Below are positions 17,381 to 26,627 of a stretch of 64,000 nucleotides of DNA, in pieces. Source of the DNA: Agitococcus sp. (GTDB lineage Bacteria > Pseudomonadota > Gammaproteobacteria > Pseudomonadales > Moraxellaceae). The translations under genes and the position numbers were made by a program. The notes below the pieces were generated by a model, which had not been told where the DNA came from, did not search any database, and worked only from the letters and a program-made list of their open reading frames with translations. The stretch is from NCBI GenBank assembly GCA_030646715.1, contig JAUSLJ010000042.1, positions 62,001 through 126,000 on the forward strand, in the 5' to 3' direction. Numbering within the stretch: the stretch's first letter is position 1; each line of letters starts with the position of its first letter.

Positions 17381-17824
17381 TTAGCGTATATTTTTACGAA
17401 TCTCTTCCGCCTGTTCATCCAAAACCTTACGACTCAATCCACCCTTCAACATCATCAACGGTTTTGCCAATAAACTGGCGACAAACGCTGCCGAATCGGC
17501 TTGATAACGCGGTAAAATATGCAAGTGGACGTGTGGCACGGTTTGATGCGCGGCTTTGCCGTCATTAATATTAAAATGAACCGCCGCAGGTTTAAAAGAC
17601 GAAGCACGAATCGCCAAACTCACTTTATTGGCAATTTCAAAGAGATGGCTACGTTCTTCACTCGTGAGTTCATGCACATATTGCGCGTGACGTTTGTTAA
17701 TCACTAAAACATGAGCAGGGCGTAAAGGAAATAAATCCAAGAAAGCAACGCAGTACTCATCTTCATAAACAATACTGGCAGGTATTTTTTTCGCGGCAAT
17801 GGCACAAAAAACACAGGCGGTCAT
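17381..17824 (-). CDS. HIT family nucleotide-binding hydrolase
   Basis: The HIT superfamily hydrolyses or transfers nucleotide phosphoester bonds. The signature HVHLHIL lies near residue 98, preceded by the HFNINDGKAAHQTVPH segment, and CVFCAI near the N-terminus resembles the start of HinT-like and Ap4A-type members, with a CxxC that may bind zinc. The start at 17824 overlaps the upstream isomerase gene by 4 bp (ATGA); a longer frame reaching 17899 would bury that gene's end. The 147 residues match the family, so it is translationally coupled to the isomerase. Confidence 0.9.
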   Translation of the reverse strand: MTACVFCAIAAKKIPASIVYEDEYCVAFLDLFPLRPAHVLVINKRHAQYVHELTSEERSHLFEIANKVSLAIRASSFKPAAVHFNINDGKAAHQTVPHVHLHILPRYQADSAAFVASLLAKPLMMLKGGLSRKVLDEQAEEIRKNIR

Positions 17825-18606
17825 GGCAGTCTCCGATAAGGTTGAAACCAGTCTAACGAGTCGAGAGTATGACCTGTTGGGTGATATTCTGCGCCACAAT
17901 AACCGTGATAATTCAAGCTGCCGATCAGCTGAAAAAGAGAAGCAAAGGGCAAGTTGCCCGTAAACGGTTGATGGCGGTTTGGCACATCAGCAAATTGAAT
18001 ATGACCAATCGCGTTGATGTTGTCGCGTAAAGTCGCGGCTAAATCTTCATTCATGCGCGCCATGTGATAACAATCAAATTGCATTTTTAGCGTCGGATGG
18101 TCAACCACTTCAATCATCTCTTGCATATCAACCACCGATTTAATTAAAAAGCGTGGCATATCAAAGGTGTTGATGGCTTCAAAAGTTGTTATTACGCCAA
18201 TCGACTGAAAGGCTTCAGCGGCATAGCGTAAATTGGCCGATAAAGTATGCAGACAATGTAAAAAATCCCCGTCAATCGGCTGTCTTCCTGCCAAGACATT
18301 AACACGACCCACGCCCAGGGCATCGGCATAACGTAAGGCTTCCATCACCGCTTGTCGAAAAGCATTTTCCCGTTTCGGCACACAGGCTAAACCATCACCG
18401 CCCTGCATTAAATCACCCGCAGGTACGTTAATCAGCACTAAATCTAAATCATTAATTTCTAATTCTTCGTGTATTTGCTCAATACTTAATTCATAAGGAA
18501 ACTGGATTTCGACCGCATCAAACCCCGCGTTTTTCGCTGCCGAAAAACGGTCAATGAGGGGGAGCTCTTTAAATAGTAATGACAAATTAGCAGAAAAGTG
18601 GGGCAT
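17821..18606 (-). CDS. hyi: Hydroxypyruvate isomerase family protein
   Basis: It likely interconverts hydroxypyruvate and tartronate semialdehyde in glyoxylate metabolism, using a TIM barrel of the xylose isomerase superfamily. The N-terminus MPHFSANLSLLFKELPLIDR and the run FDAVEIQFPYE are typical, as are the metal-binding positions around TTFEAIN, MQFDCYH and CGAEYHPTG. Length, 261 residues, fits. A tartronate semialdehyde reductase-like gene lies 1.4 kb away on the same strand, split from it by terC on the opposite strand. No glyoxylate carboligase is present in this window. Other sugar isomerase activity is possible. Confidence 0.85.
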   Translation of the reverse strand: MPHFSANLSLLFKELPLIDRFSAAKNAGFDAVEIQFPYELSIEQIHEELEINDLDLVLINVPAGDLMQGGDGLACVPKRENAFRQAVMEALRYADALGVGRVNVLAGRQPIDGDFLHCLHTLSANLRYAAEAFQSIGVITTFEAINTFDMPRFLIKSVVDMQEMIEVVDHPTLKMQFDCYHMARMNEDLAATLRDNINAIGHIQFADVPNRHQPFTGNLPFASLFQLIGSLNYHGYCGAEYHPTGHTLDSLDWFQPYRRLP

Positions 18607-18741
18607 GGCATTGCTCAGTTAGCAAAAACTCGCATGATTGTACATTTTTCTTTAGCAAAATTAGTACTTGTGTAACAACTGCCCATTATTTTCTTTTGTA
18701 GAGCTTTCTTTTTTCAATAGTTTGATATATTGGCTCCGTTC

Positions 18742-18872
18742 TCCATAGGGAGTAGCTTCTCGTAAGCGTATCGTCAGCACATTGCTTGCTAACCTCATGT
18801 TAGCCTCGAACAGCAATCGGTACGTTTAGTCGTTCGGCGCATTAGCGCATCAACGGCGAGCAAGACTATGGA
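18742..18872 (+). ncRNA. yybP-ykoY (manganese) riboswitch
   Basis: The region upstream of terC carries the conserved pieces of this class: GGGAGTAGC (18748-18756), CGTCAGCACATTG, and GCAAGACTATGG near the 3' end. The 5' arm TCCATAG (18742-18748) pairs with CTATGGA (18866-18872) to close helix P1. TerC/Alx genes are known members of this regulon. The P1 3' arm overlaps the 5' arm of the downstream terminator, so the two structures exclude each other. Coordinates of the inner helices were not modelled. Confidence 0.85.
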
Positions 18873-18904
18873 TGACCATTTATTTTGGTCATCCGTTTTG
18901 TTTG
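18870..18904 (+). terminator. Riboswitch-controlled intrinsic terminator upstream of terC
   Basis: GGATGACC (18870-18877) pairs with GGTCATCC (18887-18894), followed by the U-rich run GTTTTGTTT. Bases 18870-18872 also belong to helix P1 of the riboswitch, which implies that ligand-stabilised P1 prevents termination. A second hairpin, CCAGATT (18937-18943) with AATCTGG (18950-18956), covers part of the GGAG ribosome-binding site of terC. Regulation may therefore act at two levels. Confidence 0.7.
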
Positions 18905-18964
18905 CCTGCATTTTCCTCCGCACACAATCCAGATGGCCAGATTATTCTTAATCTGGAGTTTGTA

Positions 18965-19921
18965 ATGGAAACCTTAGCCAGTCCGCTACTGTGGACAGCC
19001 TTCGCCTTGAGTGTCTTTGTCGCGTTAGCGATTGATTTTATGGGGCTAAATAATAAAAAGCAGCAAACAGTGTCCTTTAAAAGTGCTGCTATTTGGTCGC
19101 TCGTGTGGTTTAGTTTGGCCTTAGCATTTGGTGGATTGTTGTGGTGGGAAACATCTTCTGCACTCGGCTCAGTGATTGCCAACGAAAAAGCAGCGGAATA
19201 TTTTACGGGCTATTTAGTTGAAAAGTCCTTAGCCGTGGATAACGTCTTTGTCTTTTTAATGATTTTTAGCTACTTCGCCTTACCGATTCACTTGCAACGT
19301 CGCGTCTTGTTATACGGAATTTTAGGTGCGATTATTTTACGCGCAATTATGATTTTTGTCGGGGGTTGGTTGCTAACTGAGTTCCATTGGTTGATGTATG
19401 TCTTTGGCGCATTCTTGATTCTCATGGGCTTTAAGATGTGGCAGGGCGCAGATGACGAGGCAAATTTAGATGACAACAAACTGCTATCTTGGTTAAAAAG
19501 CCATATTCCGTTGTCTAAAGACTACGATGGCGAAAAGTTTTTTACTTGGGAAAATGGCAAACGTGTCGCAACGCCGTTATTTTTGGTGTTAATTTTTGTC
19601 GAATTGAGTGATGTGATTTTTGCGGTGGACAGTATTCCTGCGATTTTTGCCATTACTAGCGATCCGTTTATTGTTTTAACCTCAAACATTTATGCCATTT
19701 TAGGCTTACGCGCTATGTACTTTATGTTGGCAGGCGTTGCTGATAAATTTAGCTTGTTAAACTATGGTTTGGCGATTGTATTGGTGTTTATTGGCACTAA
19801 AATGCTATTGCTAGATGTGTTTAAAATCCCTGCATTAGTGTCTTTAGCCGTTATTGTGACTATTTTGGCCGTGACCATGTGGTTGAGTTTTCATAAGGCT
19901 AAAAAAGAAGCGAATAACTGA
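18965..19921 (+). CDS. alx: TerC/Alx family integral membrane protein, probable Mn2+ exporter
   Basis: The 318-residue protein has about nine membrane segments. The family hallmarks are present: EKSLAVDNVFVFLMIFSYF and the later VELSDVIFAVDSIPAIFAI, whose acidic residues form the ion site. TerC/Alx proteins have been linked to manganese export and metal loading of secreted proteins. The start at 18965 is supported by GGAG six bases upstream; an in-frame ATG at 18872 would fall inside the riboswitch terminator. The yybP-ykoY riboswitch in the leader gives direct support for manganese control. A strong hairpin terminator follows. Confidence 0.92.
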   Translation: METLASPLLWTAFALSVFVALAIDFMGLNNKKQQTVSFKSAAIWSLVWFSLALAFGGLLWWETSSALGSVIANEKAAEYFTGYLVEKSLAVDNVFVFLMIFSYFALPIHLQRRVLLYGILGAIILRAIMIFVGGWLLTEFHWLMYVFGAFLILMGFKMWQGADDEANLDDNKLLSWLKSHIPLSKDYDGEKFFTWENGKRVATPLFLVLIFVELSDVIFAVDSIPAIFAITSDPFIVLTSNIYAILGLRAMYFMLAGVADKFSLLNYGLAIVLVFIGTKMLLLDVFKIPALVSLAVIVTILAVTMWLSFHKAKKEANN

Positions 19922-19942
19922 TTTTGTGGTTATTTAAACTGT

Positions 19943-19970
19943 AAAAAGGCTTGGGAAACCAAGCCTTTTT
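19943..19970. terminator. Bidirectional intrinsic terminator
   Basis: The 12-bp stem AAAAAGGCTTGG / CCAAGCCTTTTT closes a GAAA tetraloop and has A and T runs on both sides. It lies between the convergent terC and 3-hydroxyacid dehydrogenase genes and can stop transcription from both. Confidence 0.92.
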
Positions 19971-19972
19971 CT

Positions 19973-20842
19973 TTATGACTTTTTAAACAACTTCACCACC
20001 GAACTCAAATCTTCCAAATTCGCGCCTTGTGCCGCGTGTAAACGTAATAACTGCGCCGCCAACGCCGAAATAGGCGTACTACTGGTATTTTCTTTCGCCA
20101 ACGCCACGGCATTATCTAAGTCTTTTAACAAGGTTTGAACCTTCCATTGCACAGGCTCAAAGCTATTTGTTGCCATGCGTGGTGCAAGAATTTGCAAGGG
20201 TAAAGAATCAGCAAAACCGCCTGCCAGAGCAGGGGCAAGTTGCGCTGCATCTACGCCAGCTTTAGCGGCTAAAGCCACAGTTTCGGCAATTAACACCGCG
20301 TTACTGGCCACAATCATTTGATTGCAGATTTTGGTAATTTGTCCCGTACCAACGTCGCCCATGTGCGTCAATTTTTGTGATAAATGAGCAGCGATAGGGC
20401 GTAGTCTGGCGATTTGTTGTTCTTTACCACCTGCCATGATAATTAACTTCCCATTTTCTGCACCGATTATGCCACCCGATACCGGAGCATCCACCCAGTA
20501 CACATCTTGCGCGCGTAAACGGTCGGCAAAGTCACGCGTAGCATCAGGAGTAATACTAGAAAAATCGACTATCAATTGTTGGCTTTGTAAATAATCACTT
20601 AGACCATGCTCGCCAAAAACGACCGATTCTACGGCGGCGGTATCAGCTAAACACAGCATAATCACATCACATTCGCGGCCAATGTCAGCAAAGTTAGCTG
20701 CAAGTTTCGCTCCTTGCTTCACTAAGGGTTGGCATTTTTCGGGCGAGCGATTCCATACCCATACGTTATAACCTGCGGCCAATAGCCGTGTGGTCATACG
20801 GCTACCCATTAAGCCAATGCCAATAAAACCGATGGTTGTCAT
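19973..20842 (-). CDS. garR: NAD(P)-dependent 3-hydroxyacid dehydrogenase (tartronate semialdehyde reductase-like)
   Basis: The beta-hydroxyacid dehydrogenase family reduces tartronate semialdehyde to glycerate or acts on similar substrates. The Rossmann motif GFIGIGLMGSRM opens the protein, VDAPVSGG marks the substrate-binding segment (about 123-130), and GQITKICNQMI (near 170) contains the catalytic lysine. Length is 289 residues, as usual. With the nearby hydroxypyruvate isomerase it could complete a glyoxylate-to-glycerate route, although 3-hydroxyisobutyrate dehydrogenase activity cannot be excluded. Confidence 0.85.
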   Translation of the reverse strand: MTTIGFIGIGLMGSRMTTRLLAAGYNVWVWNRSPEKCQPLVKQGAKLAANFADIGRECDVIMLCLADTAAVESVVFGEHGLSDYLQSQQLIVDFSSITPDATRDFADRLRAQDVYWVDAPVSGGIIGAENGKLIIMAGGKEQQIARLRPIAAHLSQKLTHMGDVGTGQITKICNQMIVASNAVLIAETVALAAKAGVDAAQLAPALAGGFADSLPLQILAPRMATNSFEPVQWKVQTLLKDLDNAVALAKENTSSTPISALAAQLLRLHAAQGANLEDLSSVVKLFKKS

Positions 20843-20948
20843 GCGATGTCGCTCAGGATGATTGTAAAAATCTCATTTTAACGGTCTTACTGTGTTTAAC
20901 TCAACGTAGTATGCTCGTGGTTTACTGGATAAAAAATGGAGCGAATAA

Positions 20949-21836
20949 ATGTTGCGCAAATTATTAGGTCTTAAACCTAAAGCATCCATTTACAGTCAAT
21001 TGATGCCGCAAACAGAAGGTGCAATTGAACTGACTTATTTAGGTACAGCAGGCTTCATCGTTAAAAACAAACAACGAACCCTTGTTTTAGACCCTTATTT
21101 GAGCCGTATTGGCGTTACAGAATTATTTCGCCCATTACATACCAATACCGCATTATTAAAAAAATATATTCCCCACGCCGATGATGTATTAATTGGCCAT
21201 GCTCATTATGACCATATTTTAGATGCGCCCGATTTATGCAAACAAACAGGGGCACGTTTAATTGGTTCAAAAGCCACTTGTATGGTTGGTAGAGCCGCAG
21301 GACTGCCCGAATCTCAATTAAATGAAACCGAAGGCCGCGAAAATATTGCTTGCGGCTCATGGACGGTGCGCGGTTTGCCATCTATTCACGGTAAAGCGAT
21401 TTTTGGCCGCATTCCGATTCCAGGTGATATTTTATCGCCACCTGTTTGGCCGCCGAAATTATTAGATTTAAAACATGGCTTAGTTCTGAATTGGTTGGTT
21501 GATACAGGCTCGCTAAAAATTGTTCATATTGATTCGGCCGATTTTATTCCTGAAGAGTTACAAGGCGTAAAGGCGGATGTCGTGTGTTTATGTGCGATTG
21601 GCCGTAAATATCGACCTAATTATGTCAAAGAAGTGGTGGCGTTATTACAACCGAAATGGATTGTGCCGTGTCATTGGGACACCATGTTTACTCATTATGA
21701 AAATGAACCCGATTATATTCCGAGTGTTGATTTAGCAGGCTTTATTGAAGAAATTAAAGCGGCGGGTGTTGAGCCAATTGTCATGCCGATGCGCGGTAAG
21801 CAGTGGTTTAAAGTGAATAACTCAGACACAAAATGA
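20949..21836 (+). CDS. MBL-fold metallohydrolase, UlaG-like
   Basis: This is a member of the metallo-beta-lactamase superfamily. The metal motif HAHYDH lies near residues 80-85 and further metal ligands are expected at SIHGK, HIDSAD and PCHWD. The LTYLGTAGFIVKNKQRTLVLDPYL start is typical of UlaG or N-acyl-phosphatidylethanolamine phospholipase D-like enzymes. The 295 residues carry no signal peptide, so it is cytoplasmic. The substrate is unknown. It is followed after 45 bp by a DUF808 membrane gene. Confidence 0.82.
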   Translation: MLRKLLGLKPKASIYSQLMPQTEGAIELTYLGTAGFIVKNKQRTLVLDPYLSRIGVTELFRPLHTNTALLKKYIPHADDVLIGHAHYDHILDAPDLCKQTGARLIGSKATCMVGRAAGLPESQLNETEGRENIACGSWTVRGLPSIHGKAIFGRIPIPGDILSPPVWPPKLLDLKHGLVLNWLVDTGSLKIVHIDSADFIPEELQGVKADVVCLCAIGRKYRPNYVKEVVALLQPKWIVPCHWDTMFTHYENEPDYIPSVDLAGFIEEIKAAGVEPIVMPMRGKQWFKVNNSDTK

Positions 21837-21881
21837 TGAATACGATAAAATCCTTGCCTTATTTAAACAGGAATCAGCGTC

Positions 21882-22814
21882 ATGGCGGGTAGCAGTTTGT
21901 TGATGTTAATTGATGATATTGCCACGATTTTAGACGATGTTGCGCTAATGACTAAAGTGGCGGCTAAAAAAACATCAGGCGTATTAGGAGATGATTTAGC
22001 GCTCAATGCCCAACAAGTAACGGGTGTAAAAGCAGATAGAGAATTACCTGTTGTCTGGGCAGTAGCCAAAGGTTCGTTTAAAAATAAAGCGATTTTAGTG
22101 CCAGCAGCTTTGCTGATTAGTGCCTTTGCGCCGTGGGCAATCATCCCTTTACTTATGTTGGGCGGTTTGTTCTTGTGTTTTGAAGGGGTAGAAAAATTAG
22201 CTCATTCTTTTTTACACGCTCAGGACGAAACAGCAGCTCATCATCAAGCCTTAGTTGGCGCATTAGCCAATCCTCAAGTCGATATAGTGGCTTTTGAGCA
22301 AGAAAAGGTCAAAGGTGCAATTCGTACGGACTTTATCCTGTCGGCGGAAATTATTGTTATTACGTTAGGCACAGTTGCCACTGCCACTTTTTTGAATCAA
22401 GTCCTCGTTTTAGTCGGCATTGCCCTTATCATGACCGTGGGTGTTTATGGTTTGGTAGCAGGTATTGTCCGTTTAGATGATATGGGTTTGTATTTAAGCC
22501 AACAACAGAGTGTCGCTAAACAGAAATTAGGTGCATTTTTATTGATTTTAGCCCCATATTTAATGAAGTTTTTATCAGTAGTGGGCACAGCGGCGATGTT
22601 TATGGTGGGTGGTAGTATTTTAGTGCATGGTTTATCACCTGTGCATCATCTGATTGAGCATTGGGTGGAAGTTGTCAGTAATTTTGCCATTGTTGGTGGT
22701 TTCTTACACGTAATTATGCCGACTCTTTTTGATATGTTGGTGGGCGTGATTGCAGGAGCAATCGTGTTGGCTGTGGTGACGATGGGTAGTCGTTTTATTC
22801 CCAAACACACTTAG
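21882..22814 (+). CDS. yedI: DUF808 family membrane protein (YedI-like)
   Basis: The 310-residue inner-membrane protein has about six hydrophobic segments. It begins with the DUF808 signature [29 protein letters not shown] (shown here only as its recognisable N-terminal region, split as [15 protein letters not shown] and [14 protein letters not shown]) and continues with [15 protein letters not shown]. The function of this family is not known. Its 3' end overlaps the convergent DUF4124 gene by four bases. Confidence 0.88.
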   Translation: MAGSSLLMLIDDIATILDDVALMTKVAAKKTSGVLGDDLALNAQQVTGVKADRELPVVWAVAKGSFKNKAILVPAALLISAFAPWAIIPLLMLGGLFLCFEGVEKLAHSFLHAQDETAAHHQALVGALANPQVDIVAFEQEKVKGAIRTDFILSAEIIVITLGTVATATFLNQVLVLVGIALIMTVGVYGLVAGIVRLDDMGLYLSQQQSVAKQKLGAFLLILAPYLMKFLSVVGTAAMFMVGGSILVHGLSPVHHLIEHWVEVVSNFAIVGGFLHVIMPTLFDMLVGVIAGAIVLAVVTMGSRFIPKHT

Positions 22815-23257
22815 CGGCAATATTTTTTTAACGTACTTTCGGTTTGTTTTACTTCTTTCTCGTGTTCTGTGTCGTTGGCGTAAATCCGTTCGCCTTTTTT
22901 ATCCAAGTCGTAAATGCGGCCAGAGCTAATGTTCTTTAAGTAATCTCGCAATTTTGTGCATTCATGGTTCAGTTTTGCCTGTTTCTCGGTCTGTTCTTGC
23001 GTCTTTTTTTGTTTTAAAGAGCGATCTTCATTGATGGCATTGATGAGCTTTTGTTGTCGTTGTTTGATTTCTTCTGGACTAGCATCGGGCTGGCTAGACC
23101 GTGGGCTATTCGGTAAATTGAGTGTTTCCACTTTAGCGGATTCAGGGACTTTATCACCAAAGTGCGTTTTACCATTGGCATCCACCCATTTATAAACTTC
23201 TGCTTGTGCCGCGAAACTGAATAGTAGAGAACAAATGACCACACTAAGCTGTAACAT
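22811..23257 (-). CDS. Exported DUF4124 domain protein
   Basis: After a signal peptide of about 19 residues (ending FAAQA), the DUF4124 motif [19 protein letters not shown] occupies about 21-39. The rest is a basic, glutamine- and lysine-rich helical region (about 65-105) and a short C-terminus with two cysteines, perhaps a disulfide. DUF4124 proteins are common periplasmic proteins of unknown function. It lies upstream of amtB's terminator in opposite sense to its neighbour yedI. Confidence 0.82.
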   Translation of the reverse strand: MLQLSVVICSLLFSFAAQAEVYKWVDANGKTHFGDKVPESAKVETLNLPNSPRSSQPDASPEEIKQRQQKLINAINEDRSLKQKKTQEQTEKQAKLNHECTKLRDYLKNISSGRIYDLDKKGERIYANDTEHEKEVKQTESTLKKYCR

Positions 23258-23295
23258 GATGAAATCACTCCATAGTCGAATCTCATAAAAATAGC

Positions 23296-23327
23296 ATAAA
23301 AAACGGAGGCATAAGCCTCCGTTTTTC
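23296..23327. terminator. Intrinsic terminator downstream of amtB
   Basis: ACGGAGGC / GCCTCCGT with an ATAA loop is flanked by A-run and T-run tracts, so it can work in both directions. On the minus strand it ends the glnK-amtB transcript just past the amtB stop codon. Confidence 0.9.
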
Positions 23328-23341
23328 TGTGCGTCAACAAA

Positions 23342-24844
23342 TTAATCGTTGTAAGCGCGCTCACCGTGTGAGGTAACATCCAAACCGATACGCTCTTCTT
23401 CTTCGCTAACACGCAAGCCGATAGTGATATCAACCAGTTTGAAGGCGATGAAGGCAACCACACCAGACCAAACAACGGTTGTACCTACAGCAATCGCTTG
23501 AATTTTTAATTGCGCGGCCATGTCGTAAGCACCTGGAGCATTAGCCACATAATCCCACCAGCTAATACCACCTAAGGCAGGGTCAGCAAACACAGCAGTC
23601 AACATCGCGCCCAAGATACCGCCAACACCGTGAACACCAAACACATCTAAGGCGTCATCAGCACCCATGAGCTTTTTCAAGCCATGAACGCCCCACAAGC
23701 AAATGATACCTGCGAGTAAACCAATCGCTAATGCACCGCCTGGGCCAACAAAACCACACGCTGGCGTAATGGCAACTAAACCTGCGACTGCACCCGATGC
23801 TGCACCTAACATAGAAGGCTTGCTTTTGAAAATCCATTCAGTCGCCATCCAAGAAACAGCCGCTGCAGAAGTCGCCAACCATGTATTGAGGAAAGCTAAA
23901 CCAGCAACACCATTCGCTTCTAACGCTGAGCCTGCGTTAAAACCAAACCAGCCGAACCACAGTAAGGCAGAACCAATCATCGTCATGACAACATTGTGCG
24001 GTAACATTGCTTCTTTGCCATAGCCAATACGTTTGCCAATCACATAAGCACCCACCAAGCCAGCAACCGCAGCGTTAATGTGAACAACCGTACCACCCGC
24101 AAAATCTAAGGCACCTTTTTGGAATAACCAGCCAGCCGTTGCTAATGCAGCATCCGCAGCTGTTTGATCGGTATAAGCGTCTGGACCAGCCCAGTACCAA
24201 ACCATGTGTGCAATCGGTAGATAAGAGAAAGTAAACCACAAGACGATAAACGCTAATACACCCGCAAATTTAGCACGCTCAGCAAATGCACCGACAATCA
24301 GAGCACAGGTAATAGCCGCAAACGCACCTTGGAACACGATGTAAATCATTTCGTGAATCGGTGTCGCTTTGTTCCATGAAGCGGCTAAAGAGTCAGCAGT
24401 CACTCCACTGAGAAATACTTTATCCAGCGATCCAAAGAAGGCATTTCCTTCGGTAAAGGCAACGCTGTAACCGTAAATCATCCACAACACACTGACCAAT
24501 GAAAATACAGTAAAGACTTGCATTAACACCGAGAGCATATTTTTCTTACGGACTAGACCACCGTAAAACAGGGCAACACCAGGAATCGTCATCAAAATAA
24601 CAAATGCGGCGCAAATCATTAAGAATGCGTCATCGCCTTTGTTGGCGGTAGGAGCAGGAGCAGCTTCGGCTGGTGCAGCTTCAGCGGCGGCAACGACGGG
24701 TTCGGCTACAGGCGCAGGTGTCGCAGCAACAGGGGCAACTTCTGTCGCAGTCACAGCCGCAGGTGCGACAGCTTCTTCTGCGTACAAGGGCGCAGCACTA
24801 AGCAGTGCGCCACTCAAACTGAGGGCAAGCAGGATTTTTTTCAC
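23342..24844 (-). CDS. amtB: Ammonium transporter with signal peptide and Ala/Pro-rich periplasmic extension
   Basis: It conducts ammonium across the inner membrane. Eleven hydrophobic segments follow an N-terminal region that includes a signal peptide (about 1-22) and an Ala/Pro-rich stretch to about residue 68. The conserved twin-histidine pore residues are seen in PIAHMVW and DVFGVHGVGG. Length is 500 residues, long because of the extension. It lies 57 bp after glnK, the usual glnK-amtB pair, and P-II protein is expected to plug the channel when nitrogen is ample. Confidence 0.96.
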   Translation of the reverse strand: MKKILLALSLSGALLSAAPLYAEEAVAPAAVTATEVAPVAATPAPVAEPVVAAAEAAPAEAAPAPTANKGDDAFLMICAAFVILMTIPGVALFYGGLVRKKNMLSVLMQVFTVFSLVSVLWMIYGYSVAFTEGNAFFGSLDKVFLSGVTADSLAASWNKATPIHEMIYIVFQGAFAAITCALIVGAFAERAKFAGVLAFIVLWFTFSYLPIAHMVWYWAGPDAYTDQTAADAALATAGWLFQKGALDFAGGTVVHINAAVAGLVGAYVIGKRIGYGKEAMLPHNVVMTMIGSALLWFGWFGFNAGSALEANGVAGLAFLNTWLATSAAAVSWMATEWIFKSKPSMLGAASGAVAGLVAITPACGFVGPGGALAIGLLAGIICLWGVHGLKKLMGADDALDVFGVHGVGGILGAMLTAVFADPALGGISWWDYVANAPGAYDMAAQLKIQAIAVGTTVVWSGVVAFIAFKLVDITIGLRVSEEEERIGLDVTSHGERAYND

Positions 24845-24901
24845 GATGGTTTCTCCTCGTGAGTGCCAAGATGGGAAAAAATAACAGCAAATTTGTTATG
24901 C

Positions 24902-25309
<408 letters not shown>

Positions 25310-26023
25310 TTAGAAGCCTTTAGTCAATGTGACAACAAAGCGGCCTTCACACAAACCACCAGCACAATCTTTTTCGTCAATATCAGAACCAATATAAGCG
25401 CCTTCAAGGGTTAAACCGCTAAATGATTTAGATGCAGCAAGTTTATAGTCCATGTAGCTGTCATCAGTAACAGGTGCAACCAAAAAGCTACTCAACATTG
25501 CGGCGCTATCAAATTTATTGACACCTACGCTGCCAGATAAAGTAACACCTGACACTTCTTTGCTATAACCAGCATACAAATAAACAAATTTGTCGGTAGC
25601 TGCAAAATAATCAGGACTGTAGTTCAAACCAACTTTTAAGCCCATTGTACTAACAGAGGCATAAATTTCATCGTAGCCTAGTGCTCCATCAGCAGAAGGG
25701 TAGCCATAGTGCATTACACCTACGTCATAGCCGACTTCACCTGCTTTGCCGCTGTAACCCAATAGTGCGTCAAGTTCTAAGCCACCTTCAGTAAAACCGA
25801 TGCTTGAACCCCACAAAGAAAAGTAAGCACCACTTTCGTGAGTGAATGCTAGAGAGCCTTGGATAGCAGCATTGTTACCTGTTTGCGAAATACCACGAAA
25901 CAAGTAATCAGTTGTAAGTGCTGTAGAGCCTGTAATGGTGATAGGATCAGCTGCATTGGCACTAACAGCAGTAAATAACATTGAGCTTGCAAGTAAGGCG
26001 CTGGCTAAATGAGAAAGTTTCAT
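25310..26023 (-). CDS. TIGR02001-type (TorF-like) outer-membrane beta-barrel protein
   Basis: A 24-residue signal peptide (ending VSANA) precedes a strand-rich region with SLWGSSIGF, YFSLWGSS-like repeats and a final FVVTLTKGF ending in phenylalanine. TTDYLFRGISQTGNNAAIQG is the family's characteristic N-terminal motif. Members often sit beside ammonium transporter and P-II genes, as here. It may be a porin for nitrogen compounds, which is inference. Two cysteines near the C-terminus (CAGGLC) may pair. The gene is preceded by a sigma-54-type promoter. Confidence 0.85.
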   Translation of the reverse strand: MKLSHLASALLASSMLFTAVSANAADPITITGSTALTTDYLFRGISQTGNNAAIQGSLAFTHESGAYFSLWGSSIGFTEGGLELDALLGYSGKAGEVGYDVGVMHYGYPSADGALGYDEIYASVSTMGLKVGLNYSPDYFAATDKFVYLYAGYSKEVSGVTLSGSVGVNKFDSAAMLSSFLVAPVTDDSYMDYKLAASKSFSGLTLEGAYIGSDIDEKDCAGGLCEGRFVVTLTKGF

Positions 26024-26085
26024 AATGACTCCGTACGTCGTTTTAGTAAGTAAACCGTAAAATTTGGTGAATCGCTGTTTTTCTA

Positions 26086-26103
26086 ATGCAGAGGTCGTGC
26101 CAA
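26086..26103 (-). promoter_or_regulatory. Sigma-54-type promoter for the outer-membrane/glnK/amtB group
   Basis: Read on the minus strand, TTGGCACGACCTCTGCAT has the -24 GG and -12 GC exactly 12 bases apart as needed. It lies about 63 bp before the outer-membrane start codon. Beyond it, GGTGCA half-sites like those of NtrC occur at 26211-26216, 26241-26246 and 26283-26288, two of them 30 bp apart. Activation by NtrC in nitrogen limitation is therefore likely. Confidence 0.75.
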
Positions 26104-26268
26104 CTCTTGTAAACTCTTGTCAGCAAAGGTTTCCGAGGGTGATACGAATGTTTACAATTGCTGAGACTCAAAAAAGTTGCGGCAAATAGATTGGGTGAAA
26201 GTTCTAATTTGGTGCAAATAATTGTCTTTTTTATTGTTTTGGTGCATTTTTTGGGCGAGGTAAGTGCG

Positions 26269-26514
26269 ATGTTGGATAATTTGGTGCAGAAGGTGCGGGA
26301 GCAGGTGCGTGAACGCTATATGCAGAGTAATCAATCGGGCTTATGGCACGAATTAGATAAAAATTTGCAGGCTGTTTTGCAAGAAACCTTTGCCAAGATG
26401 GAATTAGTGAATCGCGAAGAGTTTGACCGCCAAACAGTGCTTCTTTCTGAGGCACGGCAAAAATTAACGGCGTTACAAGCGCAAATGAAAGCTTTAGAGC
26501 AGCAACTAAAATAA
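26269..26514 (+). CDS. ubiK: Ubiquinone biosynthesis accessory factor UbiK (BMFP domain)
   Basis: This small protein helps assemble the ubiquinone-synthesis complex and binds UbiJ. The 81 residues begin MLDNLVQKVREQV, carry a charged segment NREEFDRQ and end in a coiled coil ALQAQMKALEQQLK, which forms a trimer in the family. The start at 26269 is preceded by GAGG eight bases upstream; a longer frame from 26158 adds a non-homologous hydrophobic segment and would run into the regulatory region. Confidence 0.88.
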   Translation: MLDNLVQKVREQVRERYMQSNQSGLWHELDKNLQAVLQETFAKMELVNREEFDRQTVLLSEARQKLTALQAQMKALEQQLK

Positions 26515-26533
26515 ATACCCTGCGTTACCTGTA

Positions 26534-26555
26534 AGGGCGAAGAATCGTTCGCCCT
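26534..26555. repeat. GGGCGAA...TTCGCCC palindrome
   Basis: AGGGCGAA and TTCGCCCT form an 8-bp stem with a six-base loop. Related units lie at 30738-30785. It sits between ubiK and the comM gene. Confidence 0.7.
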
Positions 26556-26627
26556 AAATTTAAGACGCATCATCGTGAAAGCACGAATGGAATCACTGTT
26601 CATATTGATATTAAGGAAGATAGCCTC

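Noticed and set aside
24639..24884. Ala/Gly/Thr-rich plus-strand frame opposite the amtB 5' end
   Set aside because: It is the antisense of the Ala/Pro-rich amtB extension; GCN codons read in reverse give a frame with no stops.
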